The position numbers and the translations under genes are program-made. Positions 9,189 through 17,653 of a DNA stretch of 64,000 nt are shown here, in pieces; the first letter of the stretch is position 1, and each line of letters begins with the position of its first letter. The DNA is from an uncultured Lachnospiraceae bacterium (GTDB lineage: Bacteria > Bacillota > Clostridia > Lachnospirales > Lachnospiraceae). The stretch spans positions 124,001 to 188,000 of the forward strand of contig CAJLRL010000003.1 of the NCBI GenBank assembly GCA_905209075.1, given 5' to 3'. The notes under the pieces were generated by a model. It was not told where the DNA came from and made no database searches. It was given only the letters and a program-made list of their open reading frames with translations.

Positions 9189-10043
9189 ATGGCTGACGAT
9201 AAAGAATTGGACGAGGCTAAGAAAACGGAAAAAGCAGATAAAGCTGAGAATAATAAAAAGAGCCGTAAAGAAAAGAAACTCGAAAAAAAACTTGAAAAAG
9301 AAAAGAACAAAAATGCAGAAGAAAATGAAGAAACTGAAGGCGGAAATAAAGTTGTTCTTGTGTTGGTAACACTTCTTATCATAGTGATCTGGCTGGGAAT
9401 AATTGCCTTACTTATAAAAGCTGATGTCGGAGGATTTGGCTCCTCAGTACTTCAGCCTATACTTAAAGATGTACCGGTGATAAATAAAATACTCCCGGCT
9501 TCAGATGAAATTGTATCTACTGAGTCTGAATCAGGACAGTACAGCAATGTAGGAGATGCTGTAGAACAGATAAAAGAACTTGAAAAACAGCTTGATGCAG
9601 CAAACAGCCAGGTGGCAGAAGATTCACAGACGATCGATGATTTGAATTCACAGGTTGCAGATCTTAGTACTTATAAGGAAGATCAGGCGGCATTTGAGGA
9701 AGAAAAGCAAAAGTACTATGAGGAGGTTGTATTTTCGGATAAAGCTCCCGATATAAAAGAATATAAGGCTTATTATGAAAGCATAGACTCGGAAAATGCG
9801 GAAGTCTTATATAAACAGGTAGTTCAACAGCTCCAGGATGACCAGAAGGTCACTGATTATGCAAATACATATGCATCTATGAAACCTAAGGAGGCCGCAG
9901 CTATATTTGACAGCATGACTGACAATTTTGATCTTGTGGCAAAAATTCTTGGGGCTATGGATTCTGATTCCAGGGCAAATATCCTTGGAGCCATGAATTC
10001 TGATAATGCTGCGAAGATCACAAAAATTATGAATCCTTCGTAA
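9189..10043 (+). CDS. MotE/YlxF-like membrane protein (MgtE N-domain-like C-terminus)
   Basis: Of 284 residues, the first 55 are highly charged (Lys/Glu repeats), one transmembrane helix follows at about 57-80, then an extracytoplasmic coiled coil at about 120-175. The C-terminal helical region has the repeated motif LGAMDSDSRANILGAMNSD, typical of the MgtE N-domain-like family of flagellar proteins. B. subtilis has ylxF at the same place between fliJ and fliK. The MotE/YlxF family is thought to act as a chaperone or partner near the motor; its exact role here is inferred. Confidence 0.75.
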   Translation: MADDKELDEAKKTEKADKAENNKKSRKEKKLEKKLEKEKNKNAEENEETEGGNKVVLVLVTLLIIVIWLGIIALLIKADVGGFGSSVLQPILKDVPVINKILPASDEIVSTESESGQYSNVGDAVEQIKELEKQLDAANSQVAEDSQTIDDLNSQVADLSTYKEDQAAFEEEKQKYYEEVVFSDKAPDIKEYKAYYESIDSENAEVLYKQVVQQLQDDQKVTDYANTYASMKPKEAAAIFDSMTDNFDLVAKILGAMDSDSRANILGAMNSDNAAKITKIMNPS

Positions 10044-10067
10044 ATCTTAAGGAAAGGAGGAAATGGA

Positions 10068-11579
10068 TTGCAGGGAACAAACAGTATAGGCAATGTTCAG
10101 AATGGACAGATTCAAAATACTGCATCAAAAGCCAAAAGCAAAGCTGGCAAAACATCAGGAATCCAGCAGCTGTTTGGAGATATTCTCGGAAAAGCAAACT
10201 TGGGGATGATAAATAACGGCAGCGCAAAGGAACAGTTCTCGGACACAAAAGCAGGCAGTACTTATTCTGATATCAGGTTTAAGGACAATAGCGTGCCAGC
10301 TGTAAGAAAATCTGACATAAATGATAAGATATCAGACGTTGTATCACATGTTGATGCGAAAGCGGATGACATTAAAGATATTATAAAAGAACAGCTTGAT
10401 ATCAGTGATGAAGAAATAGAATCAGCTATGGAACAGCTTGGTTTTACATTCATGGATTTGCTGGATCCGCAAAATCTTGCTGATTTTGTATCTGAGATAA
10501 AAGGCGGTCTTGATCTTACAGATATGATCGTTGATCCTGATTTCCAGCAGCTTATGTTAAGTATGTCTTCTGTAAAACAGGAGATAGCACAGGTATGTGA
10601 TATAGATTCAGAACAGATGGATGAAATCATATCTGTTATGGAAGCTGTGACAGAACCGGATAATGGATCATCAGATGAAAATTCTGGTATTGATATATCA
10701 GAAATAGCAGAAAATGTGTCACAAAGTGAAGAAGCTGCATCCAAAACAACTGTAGTTTCGGAACAGGTTCAGACAGAAAAATCTGTATCTGGAAAAATAC
10801 AGGATACAGATAACCAGACTGATGAAATGCCTGCAACGGATGACGATATTGTGACTGTTGTAACAGATAAAACAACTGATGGATCAGAAGCAGGGCAGTA
10901 TGCAGATGGTAATTCAGATTCTGCTGATGGAAACACAGAAGAAAAAGCAGAAGAGCCGGATTTTGCGGCAGACCAACGAAAAGCTGATATCCTATCTGAA
11001 AAAGTATCAGATAATAACGCTGGTAAAGCAACATTTACTGTCGATAATGGAATCCGCAATGTGCAGACGCCAGAAACACCGTTTAGTGCCGTATCACAAG
11101 CGTCTGGAAAAGTTGATATACTTGATATCATACAGCAGGTCACAGAGCAGCTTAAAGTTTCGATGACATCGGATGAAACATCGATGGAAATGCAGCTTAA
11201 TCCTGAAAATCTTGGAAAGATCTATGTGAATGTATCACAGAAAAACAGTCAGATTACAGCACATATGATGGTGATGAATGAAGTTGTCAGGGAAGCACTT
11301 GAATCTCAGCTTGGAAACTTACGGGAAACTCTAAGTCAGGCAGGTGTTAAAGTTGATGCAGTAGAAGTAACTGTTGCTTCACATGAATTTGAACAGAATC
11401 TTGAACAGAACAGCTCAAAAGAACAAAAACAACAGGAACAAAGCGGAAGCTTTAAAAGTACCCGCAAAAATATAAATATGTCGTCGCTTGACGAGATGTC
11501 GGGTATAATGACAGAAGAAGAAAACCTTGTTGCGCAGATAATGCATGATAACGGAAATTCTGTTGACTTTATGGCATAA
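10068..11579 (+). CDS. fliK: flagellar hook-length control protein FliK
   Basis: Secreted molecular ruler that switches export specificity when the hook is complete. Its 503 residues start at TTG, 7 bases after AGGAGG at 10055-10060. The N-terminal two thirds are polar, acidic and low in complexity. The C-terminal Flg_hook domain is clear at about 360-445 (MEMQLNPENLGKIYVNVSQK, then LRETLSQAGVKVDAVEVTV). Position before flgD agrees. Confidence 0.93.
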   Translation: MQGTNSIGNVQNGQIQNTASKAKSKAGKTSGIQQLFGDILGKANLGMINNGSAKEQFSDTKAGSTYSDIRFKDNSVPAVRKSDINDKISDVVSHVDAKADDIKDIIKEQLDISDEEIESAMEQLGFTFMDLLDPQNLADFVSEIKGGLDLTDMIVDPDFQQLMLSMSSVKQEIAQVCDIDSEQMDEIISVMEAVTEPDNGSSDENSGIDISEIAENVSQSEEAASKTTVVSEQVQTEKSVSGKIQDTDNQTDEMPATDDDIVTVVTDKTTDGSEAGQYADGNSDSADGNTEEKAEEPDFAADQRKADILSEKVSDNNAGKATFTVDNGIRNVQTPETPFSAVSQASGKVDILDIIQQVTEQLKVSMTSDETSMEMQLNPENLGKIYVNVSQKNSQITAHMMVMNEVVREALESQLGNLRETLSQAGVKVDAVEVTVASHEFEQNLEQNSSKEQKQQEQSGSFKSTRKNINMSSLDEMSGIMTEEENLVAQIMHDNGNSVDFMA

Positions 11580-11592
11580 GAAAGGAGAAAAT

Positions 11593-12348
11593 ATGGCAGT
11601 AACAGCTAATGTTGTAAACGGACAGCTTGATCCTAAGTATACAACACCTAAATCATCTAGAAAAGAGATTACAGCCAAGGGAGCAAATCTTGATTATGAT
11701 GATTTCTTACAGCTTCTGTGTGCTGAAATGCAGTATCAGGATCCACTTGAACCTACAAGCAACACAGATTATGTTGCGCAGCTGGCTACGTTCTCACAGC
11801 TTGAGGCTACTCTTTCCATGAAAGATTCATTGTCTTCAAGTTATACAGAAGACCAGAAATCGGCAGCTTTAGCACTTGTGGGAAAAGAAGTAGTTGTTGT
11901 AGATAAATCTTCTGATTCGGGATATACAAGCGGAGAAGTAGACTTCGTAACATACGAAGATGGCGAGATAAAATTATCTATAAATGATAAAACATATTCA
12001 TATTCAGATCTATATTCAGTTTCAACCGATAAATATTATGATGCTATAGTTAAGTCGGGAACATTTAAAGGTCTTATTTCAAGTTTTCCAAAAGTTGATG
12101 ATGTTACTCTTGATACAAAGGAAATTATTGAAAAGGCAAGAAAACTGTATGATGGTCTTACTGATTATGAAAAGCAGTTTATAAGCAAAGATGATTACTC
12201 AAAGCTTATTATATACGAAGATAAGATAAAATCTCTGGAAAAAAGTGATGATCCATCGGATAAAACTGATGGAAACGGAACAGATACAACAGATTCAGAT
12301 GGCACAGACTCAGACACTGCGGGAACAAATACAAATACGACTGTATAA
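11593..12348 (+). CDS. flgD: flagellar hook assembly scaffold protein FlgD, with C-terminal extension
   Basis: Cap protein that helps hook subunits polymerise. The ATG at 11593 after AAAGGAG is chosen over an in-frame ATG at 11545 inside fliK; it gives 251 residues. The conserved N-terminal part holds DYDDFLQLLCAEMQYQDPLE. Unusually, from about residue 178 there is an extra tail: a helical segment (IEKARKLYDGLTDYEKQFIS) resembling repeat modules of clostridial surface proteins, then a Thr/Asp/Gly-rich end. The usual FlgD Tudor/Fn3 part is short or diverged. Confidence 0.92.
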   Translation: MAVTANVVNGQLDPKYTTPKSSRKEITAKGANLDYDDFLQLLCAEMQYQDPLEPTSNTDYVAQLATFSQLEATLSMKDSLSSSYTEDQKSAALALVGKEVVVVDKSSDSGYTSGEVDFVTYEDGEIKLSINDKTYSYSDLYSVSTDKYYDAIVKSGTFKGLISSFPKVDDVTLDTKEIIEKARKLYDGLTDYEKQFISKDDYSKLIIYEDKIKSLEKSDDPSDKTDGNGTDTTDSDGTDSDTAGTNTNTTV

Positions 12349-12359
12349 AGGAGAAAAAT

Positions 12360-12752
12360 ATGAATAAAATATCAAATCAGTTTTCCTCGATAGAACAGTT
12401 TACACAGCAGTATTTAAATGGCAGTTCGAGAGATAGATTACAGTCATCGCAGAAATCTTTTGAAGAGATTTTAAAAGAAAAGCAGACAACAGACCAGAGT
12501 GGGATCAGGTTCTCAAAGCATGCATCGATGAGACTTAATGATAGAAATATCACGTTATCTGCCGAACAGAATGAAAGATTGGAAAATGCCGTTAAAGAAG
12601 CTGACAATAAGGGCGTGAATGAGTCGCTTGTACTTGTGGATGATCTGGCATTTATCGTTAATGTTCCAAATAGGACTGTTATAACAGCTATGGAACAGGG
12701 TGAAACAAACAGTAATGTGTTTACAAATATTGATGGTGCGGTAATAATGTAG
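12360..12752 (+). CDS. flagellar operon protein, TIGR02530 family
   Basis: A 130-residue protein of the small family found between flgD and flgE in many Firmicutes. Key region: residues about 42-115, with GIRFSKHASMRLNDRNITLS and a hydrophobic strand SLVLVDDLAFIVNVPNRTVI. It has no signal peptide or membrane segment. It follows flgD by 11 bases with AAAGGAG as ribosome site. Function is not established; context suggests hook assembly or export. Confidence 0.85.
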   Translation: MNKISNQFSSIEQFTQQYLNGSSRDRLQSSQKSFEEILKEKQTTDQSGIRFSKHASMRLNDRNITLSAEQNERLENAVKEADNKGVNESLVLVDDLAFIVNVPNRTVITAMEQGETNSNVFTNIDGAVIM

Positions 12753-12833
12753 CTGGACCTTATGGAAGCTATTTTTATTTCTGAATGACAGAAGAAATAA
12801 TACCGCCTCAGTTACTTAGGAGGATAAAAAATT

Positions 12834-14285
12834 ATGTTGAGATCACTTTACTCTGCTGTGTCTGGTCTTAAGACACATCAGACAAGAATGGATGTTATTG
12901 GTAATAACATCGCAAACGTTAATACAGAAGCATTTAAATCTTCTTCTGTGCGTTTTAGTGAAATCATGTATCAGACAACATCATCTGCTTCATCTGGAAA
13001 TGGTGCGACAGGAATTGGTGGAGTCAATGCAAAACAGATAGGTCTTGGTGTTACAACAGGAGCTACATCTGTAAGTATCACAAATGGTGGAGCTGCAGAA
13101 ACTACAGGTCTTCCGTTTGACCTTAGGCTTTCGGATAAAAACTCCACAAGTTTTTTTGTGGTTAGTGATGGCACAAACAGATATTTTACAAGAGCCGGAG
13201 ATTTCTATGTAGATGGAAACGGATACTTATGTATGAGCTCTACAGGCTATACTCTTCAGGGATGGCAGGTAGATGATAAGGGTGTTGTGTTGAAAGATAC
13301 AGTATCCCCGCTTCAGGTTATGGCTACGAAAAACATGACATCTGCACCGGAAGCTACAACAAAAGGAAGAGTTACAGGCGTATTGGATAAAAATGATCCG
13401 CAGGCAGCTGATACAGGAAGAATCATCACGATGGGATTTTTCGATGACCTTGGATACCAATATACAGCAAAATTCAATATCAAAAAAACAAATACAGATG
13501 GTACATATACAGTATCACTTACAGATATAATTGATTCGAGCGGATTAAACGGAAAGTCTATATTTGATCTGGACAATGATGGAAACCTTATCACAACGAC
13601 AAATGCTGATGGCTCTATCAATTATTCATATAACGGACAGCCGATAGCAGTTAATGATATTTTCGCAAATGCAACACTTATCTATGATCAGAGTGATGGT
13701 ACATTCAAATCAATAGACAATACAGGAGCTGCTAATCCGGGAAGAACTGTAAATCTTAACCTTGAGGCATTAAATACACCTGGACCGGGTCAGGCAAATA
13801 ACCCAAGTAAGTTCAGAAATATTGAAGTAGATTTCGGTGATTCTATGAACTATAACAATAACAAAACATCTACGATCGGTGGAGATAGCGGTAATGCCAA
13901 GGGAGACGGAAAAGGAAAGGCTCTTGGAGCGCTTAAAGGAATATATGTCGACAGTGATGGAAAAATATATGGTTCATACGATAATGGTAATACAGTTTTA
14001 CTTTGTCAGATTTCAGTTGCACAGTTTGCCAATGCATCAGGACTTGAAAAAATAGGCGACAACTGTTACCAGACAACACTTAACTCTGGTGAGTTTGATG
14101 GTATCGGAGTTGAAATTTCAGCCGATGGAAGTGCTATAAATTCAGGACAGCTTGAGATGTCAAACGTTGATCTTTCGGCACAGTTTACTGATATGATAGT
14201 GACGCAGAGAGGTTTTCAGGCAAACTCACGTGTAATTACTACATCAGACACACTTCTTGAGGAACTTATCAATCTTAAGAGATAA
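12834..14285 (+). CDS. flgE: flagellar hook protein FlgE
   Basis: Major subunit of the universal-joint hook. Of 483 residues, the N-terminus (LRSLYSAVSGLKTHQTRMDV, then IGNNIANVNTEAFKSS) and C-terminus (MSNVDLSAQFTDMIVTQRGF, then QANSRVITTSDTLLEELINL) form the paired D0 helices. The variable middle domain includes GFFDDLG. Start ATG follows TTAGGAGG. It is the last gene before a hairpin and a 192-base gap. Confidence 0.96.
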   Translation: MLRSLYSAVSGLKTHQTRMDVIGNNIANVNTEAFKSSSVRFSEIMYQTTSSASSGNGATGIGGVNAKQIGLGVTTGATSVSITNGGAAETTGLPFDLRLSDKNSTSFFVVSDGTNRYFTRAGDFYVDGNGYLCMSSTGYTLQGWQVDDKGVVLKDTVSPLQVMATKNMTSAPEATTKGRVTGVLDKNDPQAADTGRIITMGFFDDLGYQYTAKFNIKKTNTDGTYTVSLTDIIDSSGLNGKSIFDLDNDGNLITTTNADGSINYSYNGQPIAVNDIFANATLIYDQSDGTFKSIDNTGAANPGRTVNLNLEALNTPGPGQANNPSKFRNIEVDFGDSMNYNNNKTSTIGGDSGNAKGDGKGKALGALKGIYVDSDGKIYGSYDNGNTVLLCQISVAQFANASGLEKIGDNCYQTTLNSGEFDGIGVEISADGSAINSGQLEMSNVDLSAQFTDMIVTQRGFQANSRVITTSDTLLEELINLKR

Positions 14286-14315
14286 TTTAAACTGGCAAAA
14301 ATAAAATAAATATAT

Positions 14316-14352
14316 ATTGGGGAATGTATAATGACATTCCCCAATAGTTTGT
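14316..14352 (+). terminator. hairpin after flgE, possible weak terminator
   Basis: A perfect 12-bp stem, ATTGGGGAATGT (14316-14327) with its complement at 14334-14345 and a 6-base loop, followed by a modest T-rich stretch (AGTTTGTTT). It lies 30 bases after flgE and before a promoter-like element, so it probably reduces read-through into motA rather than stopping it fully. Confidence 0.45.
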
Positions 14353-14382
14353 TTCAAAATATGAAAAAATTTGTTATATAAT
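14353..14382 (+). promoter_or_regulatory. possible internal promoter before motA
   Basis: TTCAAA at 14353-14358 with an 18-base spacer to TATAAT at 14377-14382. The -10 is perfect and the -35 is poor. No sigma-D type motif (TAAA with GCCGATAT) is visible. It would allow motA and downstream genes to be expressed independently of the hook genes. Confidence 0.35.
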
Positions 14383-14477
14383 AGAAAAGAAAGTAGACAA
14401 TCTGGACAAAGTCTAGTAAAATTAAATCTGTAATACTTTGTTACTAACTATAAAAATATAAGGGAAGGTGTACATAA

Positions 14478-15272
14478 GTGGATATAGCATCTCTTTTAGG
14501 AGTAATAATAGGACTTGCGATGGTTATATTTGGTATCGTTACCGGTGATGGAGGTTTTTCATTACTTGGAAACTTTATAGATATTCCATCTATAATTATC
14601 ACTATCGGAGGTTCACTCAGTTCACTGCTGAGTTCAAACAAACTTAGTGGTTTTATTGCGGGATTCAAATCGTTTGCATTGCCATTCAAGGAAAAAGCTA
14701 CTGACCCGGGTGAAACGATCAAAAAAATAATTGAACTGTCAAATGTTGGTCGAAAAGAAGGTCTGCTTGCTCTCGAAGAAGCAGCAAATGGAATTGAAGA
14801 CGAATTTTTGAAAAAAGGAATCATGCTTGTCGTTGATGGAACAGATCCAGAACTTGTAAGAGGAATTTTGGAAACAGATCTTATAAGTATGGAGGACAGG
14901 CACAAAAAGACAATTTCTTTCTGGGAGACATGGGGTGAACAGGGACCTGCATGGGGAATGATCGGAACACTTGTTGGTCTTGTAAATATGCTTAAGAACC
15001 TCGAGGATTCTTCATCGATCGGACCTAATATGGCGGTTGCACTTCTTACGACACTGTATGGATCACTCATCGCAAACTGGCTGTGTGCTCCATTTGCTAA
15101 TAAATTAAAGACTAATAATGAACAGGAAGTTTTGATGAAAACACTTACTATAGAAGGACTGCTGTCTATACAGGCGGGTGAAAATCCTAGAGTAATAGAA
15201 GAAAAACTCAAATCATTCCTTGCACCTGATTTAAGAGTTAGTTTATCAAGCGATGCTGGAGGTGAAGAATAG
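14478..15272 (+). CDS. motA: flagellar motor stator protein MotA
   Basis: Membrane subunit of the proton- or sodium-driven stator. The 264 residues start at GTG after AGGGAAGGTG. Four hydrophobic segments are present, two near the N-terminus and two around residues 145-200; the stretch WGMIGTLVGLVNMLKNLEDS is characteristic of MotA/PomA. The cytoplasmic loop between them would contact FliG. Its stop overlaps the motB start by one base (TAGTG), so the two are translationally coupled. Sequence alone does not settle which ion is used. Confidence 0.96.
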   Translation: MDIASLLGVIIGLAMVIFGIVTGDGGFSLLGNFIDIPSIIITIGGSLSSLLSSNKLSGFIAGFKSFALPFKEKATDPGETIKKIIELSNVGRKEGLLALEEAANGIEDEFLKKGIMLVVDGTDPELVRGILETDLISMEDRHKKTISFWETWGEQGPAWGMIGTLVGLVNMLKNLEDSSSIGPNMAVALLTTLYGSLIANWLCAPFANKLKTNNEQEVLMKTLTIEGLLSIQAGENPRVIEEKLKSFLAPDLRVSLSSDAGGEE

Positions 15273-16093
15273 TGGCAAAGAGGAAACCTGAAGATCCGCC
15301 AAAGGGTGCACCGGCGTGGCAATCGACATTCTCGGATCTGATGAATCTGCTGCTTTGTTTCTTCGTGTTGCTGTTTTCAATGTCTACAGTTGATGCTGAA
15401 AAGTTTCAACAGGTTATTGCCTCATTTTCAACCAGTATGAGTATCCTTCCGGCTGGCGGAACATCAATAGGCGATGGTGAAATGGTTTCGGCAGGAGTTA
15501 ACCAGCTTGAATTTTTAGACAGCTACTATAATGATCTTGCAAATTCTAAATCACAGACCGAGAGTACTACTGACGGCGAAGATAAGAATGCAGTTGAACA
15601 GTATGAACAGATGCAGTTAGATGAATCAGAAAAGATGGCTGAAGAGATAGAAAAACAGCTTAGCAATTCAAAAGTCCAGGATCTGATCGATGTTGACTTT
15701 AATGGTGAATATGTCACACTGAGTCTTAGCGGAGCGCTTCTTTTTGAATCGGGAAAGGCAGAGGTTATAGACGAAGCTTATCCGATAGTAAACAAAGTTT
15801 GTTCTGTTCTTTCAAATTATAAAGATAATATTATAGAAGTTGAGGGACATACAGATAATGTTCCGATGGCAAACACAAGAAAGTATGAAGACAATGATGT
15901 TTTGTCGATGTACAGAGCGCTTAATGTAGCGAATTATATAAGAGATACAACAGATATAGATCCGTCACATATAAAGTCTTCGGGCAGAGGTTCGTATGTA
16001 CCTGTTGCAGATAATTCAACTCCGGAAGGAAGAGCAAAAAATAGAAGAGTTGAGATAAAAATATATAATTCATACAACTCAAATCTTGACTGA
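15272..16093 (+). CDS. motB: flagellar motor stator protein MotB
   Basis: Stator subunit with one transmembrane helix and a peptidoglycan-binding OmpA-like domain. GTG start overlapping motA; 273 residues. The ion-binding aspartate is Asp22 in TFSDLMNLLLCFFVLLFSMS. The OmpA/MotB domain spans about 150-265 with VEGHTDNVPMANTRK and RAKNRRVEIKIYN. A plug/linker region rich in Glu/Gln lies between them. Confidence 0.96.
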   Translation: MAKRKPEDPPKGAPAWQSTFSDLMNLLLCFFVLLFSMSTVDAEKFQQVIASFSTSMSILPAGGTSIGDGEMVSAGVNQLEFLDSYYNDLANSKSQTESTTDGEDKNAVEQYEQMQLDESEKMAEEIEKQLSNSKVQDLIDVDFNGEYVTLSLSGALLFESGKAEVIDEAYPIVNKVCSVLSNYKDNIIEVEGHTDNVPMANTRKYEDNDVLSMYRALNVANYIRDTTDIDPSHIKSSGRGSYVPVADNSTPEGRAKNRRVEIKIYNSYNSNLD

Positions 16094-16107
16094 GGAAAGG
16101 ATAAATT

Positions 16108-16629
16108 ATGAAAAAAAATTTAATGTCGGTTATAATTTTGGCTTTGGTTTTTGCAAATTTTGTTTTAACAGCAATATTAATGTTTACAGTTATTCCACAG
16201 ACTAAAAAAGCAAACAATCTTATTGATCAGATCTGTGAGGCTGTATCACTTGATTTAAACAGTGGGGCATCGACAAGTACTGCCAATCTGCCTCAGGATC
16301 AGATAGTGGATTATGCATTAAACGAAGAGGACAAGACGCTTACAATTAATTTTGCGCCATCAGAAGATGGAACACAGCATTATCTTGTTTGTGGAGTTTC
16401 GCTTTCTTTAAATAAAGAGAGCGATGGATACAAGACATATGGAGAAGATTTATCTTCAAAGAAAAATATCATTTTAGCAGATATTAATACAATAATTGGA
16501 AAACATACAATGGAAGATTTCAATAACGATAAGGATGCCGTTTATAATGAAATACTGAAAGCACTTCAGGATAAATTTGGGGCAGATTATATAGTTGGTG
16601 TAAACTTTACATCTTCGTTGACACAATAA
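16108..16629 (+). CDS. fliL: flagellar basal-body-associated protein FliL
   Basis: A 173-residue protein with an N-terminal transmembrane helix (about 8-30) and an extracytoplasmic domain. FliL associates with the stator and basal body. The sequence itself is divergent; recognition rests on size, single-span topology, the C-terminal pattern NEILKALQDKFGADYIVGVN and position between motB and fliM. Ribosome site GAGGAAAGG precedes the ATG. Confidence 0.75.
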   Translation: MKKNLMSVIILALVFANFVLTAILMFTVIPQTKKANNLIDQICEAVSLDLNSGASTSTANLPQDQIVDYALNEEDKTLTINFAPSEDGTQHYLVCGVSLSLNKESDGYKTYGEDLSSKKNIILADINTIIGKHTMEDFNNDKDAVYNEILKALQDKFGADYIVGVNFTSSLTQ

Positions 16630-16671
16630 ATTTTCCTAATATAATATCGTGATACAGGTGGTGATAAACAG

Positions 16672-17652
16672 ATGGGTGATGTTTTATCTCAAAGTGAGAT
16701 AGATAACCTGCTTAATGCCTTAAGCAGTGGAGAATTAGATGTCGAGGAGATTAAAGACACAAATGAAAAACAGGTAAAAGAATATGATTTCGCAAGACCT
16801 TCAAAATTTTCAAAGGAACATTTAAGAACCTTAGAAATAATATTTGAACATTATGGAAGACTTTTAACAACCAATCTTCCGGTTTATTTAAGAAAAAGTG
16901 TTCAGGTAGAAGTTATGAATTCGGAGGCGGTTACATATTCGGAATTTTCAAATGCACTTTCTAATCCTGTATTACTTGGTTTAGTAAATTTTGCACCATT
17001 GCCTGGGAATATAATAGTTGAGATGGCTTCTAACCTTGGATATGCGATTGTTGACAGAATGCTGGGAGGCCGGGGAGATACATTAGAAAAGCCAAGAGAT
17101 TTTTCAGAAATAGAGCTGCTTATAATAGAAAGGATTCTGGTTGTCTGTGTTAACCTTTTGATCGAACCTTGGGAGAATGTTGTAGAAATACAACCACATT
17201 TGGAGCGAATCGAAACAAATTCACAATATGCTCAGATTATTTCACCAAGTGAAATGATTGCCATTGTAACAATAAATATGAAAATTGGCAATGTTGAAGG
17301 ACTTATGAATATATGTCTTCCATACATTACACTTGAATCAGTTATAGATAAACTTAATACGAGATATTGGTACGCAAATATTCAGAATCATGATGAAACA
17401 AATTATGCGCATGCAATAGAAAGCCTTATACAAAGAGCTGAGATTCCGATCCGTGCACTTTTAGGAAAAAGTGAGATTTCGGTAAATGATTTTGCAACGC
17501 TTCAGCCAGGGGACATCATAAGACTTGACAAAAATGTTGAAGACGAATTGGATGTCTACGTTGGAAATATTCAAAAATTTACTGCTTTGCCTGGTTCATC
17601 CGGCGATAAATATGCAGTTAGGATTACTTCTGTAATCAGAGAGGAGCAATAA
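16672..17652 (+). CDS. fliM: flagellar motor switch protein FliM
   Basis: Middle C-ring protein that binds phospho-CheY. The 326 residues begin MGDVLSQSEIDNLLNAL, the CheY-binding N-terminal helix. The CheC-like middle domain carries the FliM signatures DFARPSKFSKEHLRTLEIIF and MLGGRGD. The C-terminal SpoA/FliN-like domain ends at about 325. It starts after AGGTGGTGA and is followed by fliY with a 1-base gap. Confidence 0.97.
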   Translation: MGDVLSQSEIDNLLNALSSGELDVEEIKDTNEKQVKEYDFARPSKFSKEHLRTLEIIFEHYGRLLTTNLPVYLRKSVQVEVMNSEAVTYSEFSNALSNPVLLGLVNFAPLPGNIIVEMASNLGYAIVDRMLGGRGDTLEKPRDFSEIELLIIERILVVCVNLLIEPWENVVEIQPHLERIETNSQYAQIISPSEMIAIVTINMKIGNVEGLMNICLPYITLESVIDKLNTRYWYANIQNHDETNYAHAIESLIQRAEIPIRALLGKSEISVNDFATLQPGDIIRLDKNVEDELDVYVGNIQKFTALPGSSGDKYAVRITSVIREEQ

Positions 17653-17653
17653 A

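Noticed and set aside
10262..10744. 160-codon minus-strand open frame opposite fliK
   Set aside because: Serine-rich shadow of the acidic, repetitive fliK coding strand; no ribosome site or recognisable domain.
12770..12805. Hairpin between the TIGR02530 gene and flgE
   Set aside because: Pairing of TTATTTCTG with CAGAAGAAATAA needs a 3-base bulge and lacks a T tract; too weak to list.
14353..14477. Sigma-D (SigD) promoter before motA, and likewise before the chemoreceptor at 37137
   Set aside because: No TAAA with 14-16 bases to GCCGATAT found; both regions instead show sigma-A-like elements.
14444..15322. Long open frame (292 codons) on the minus strand opposite motA
   Set aside because: It lies wholly antisense to a certain gene, its translation resembles no known protein and is low-complexity; it reflects codon bias of motA.
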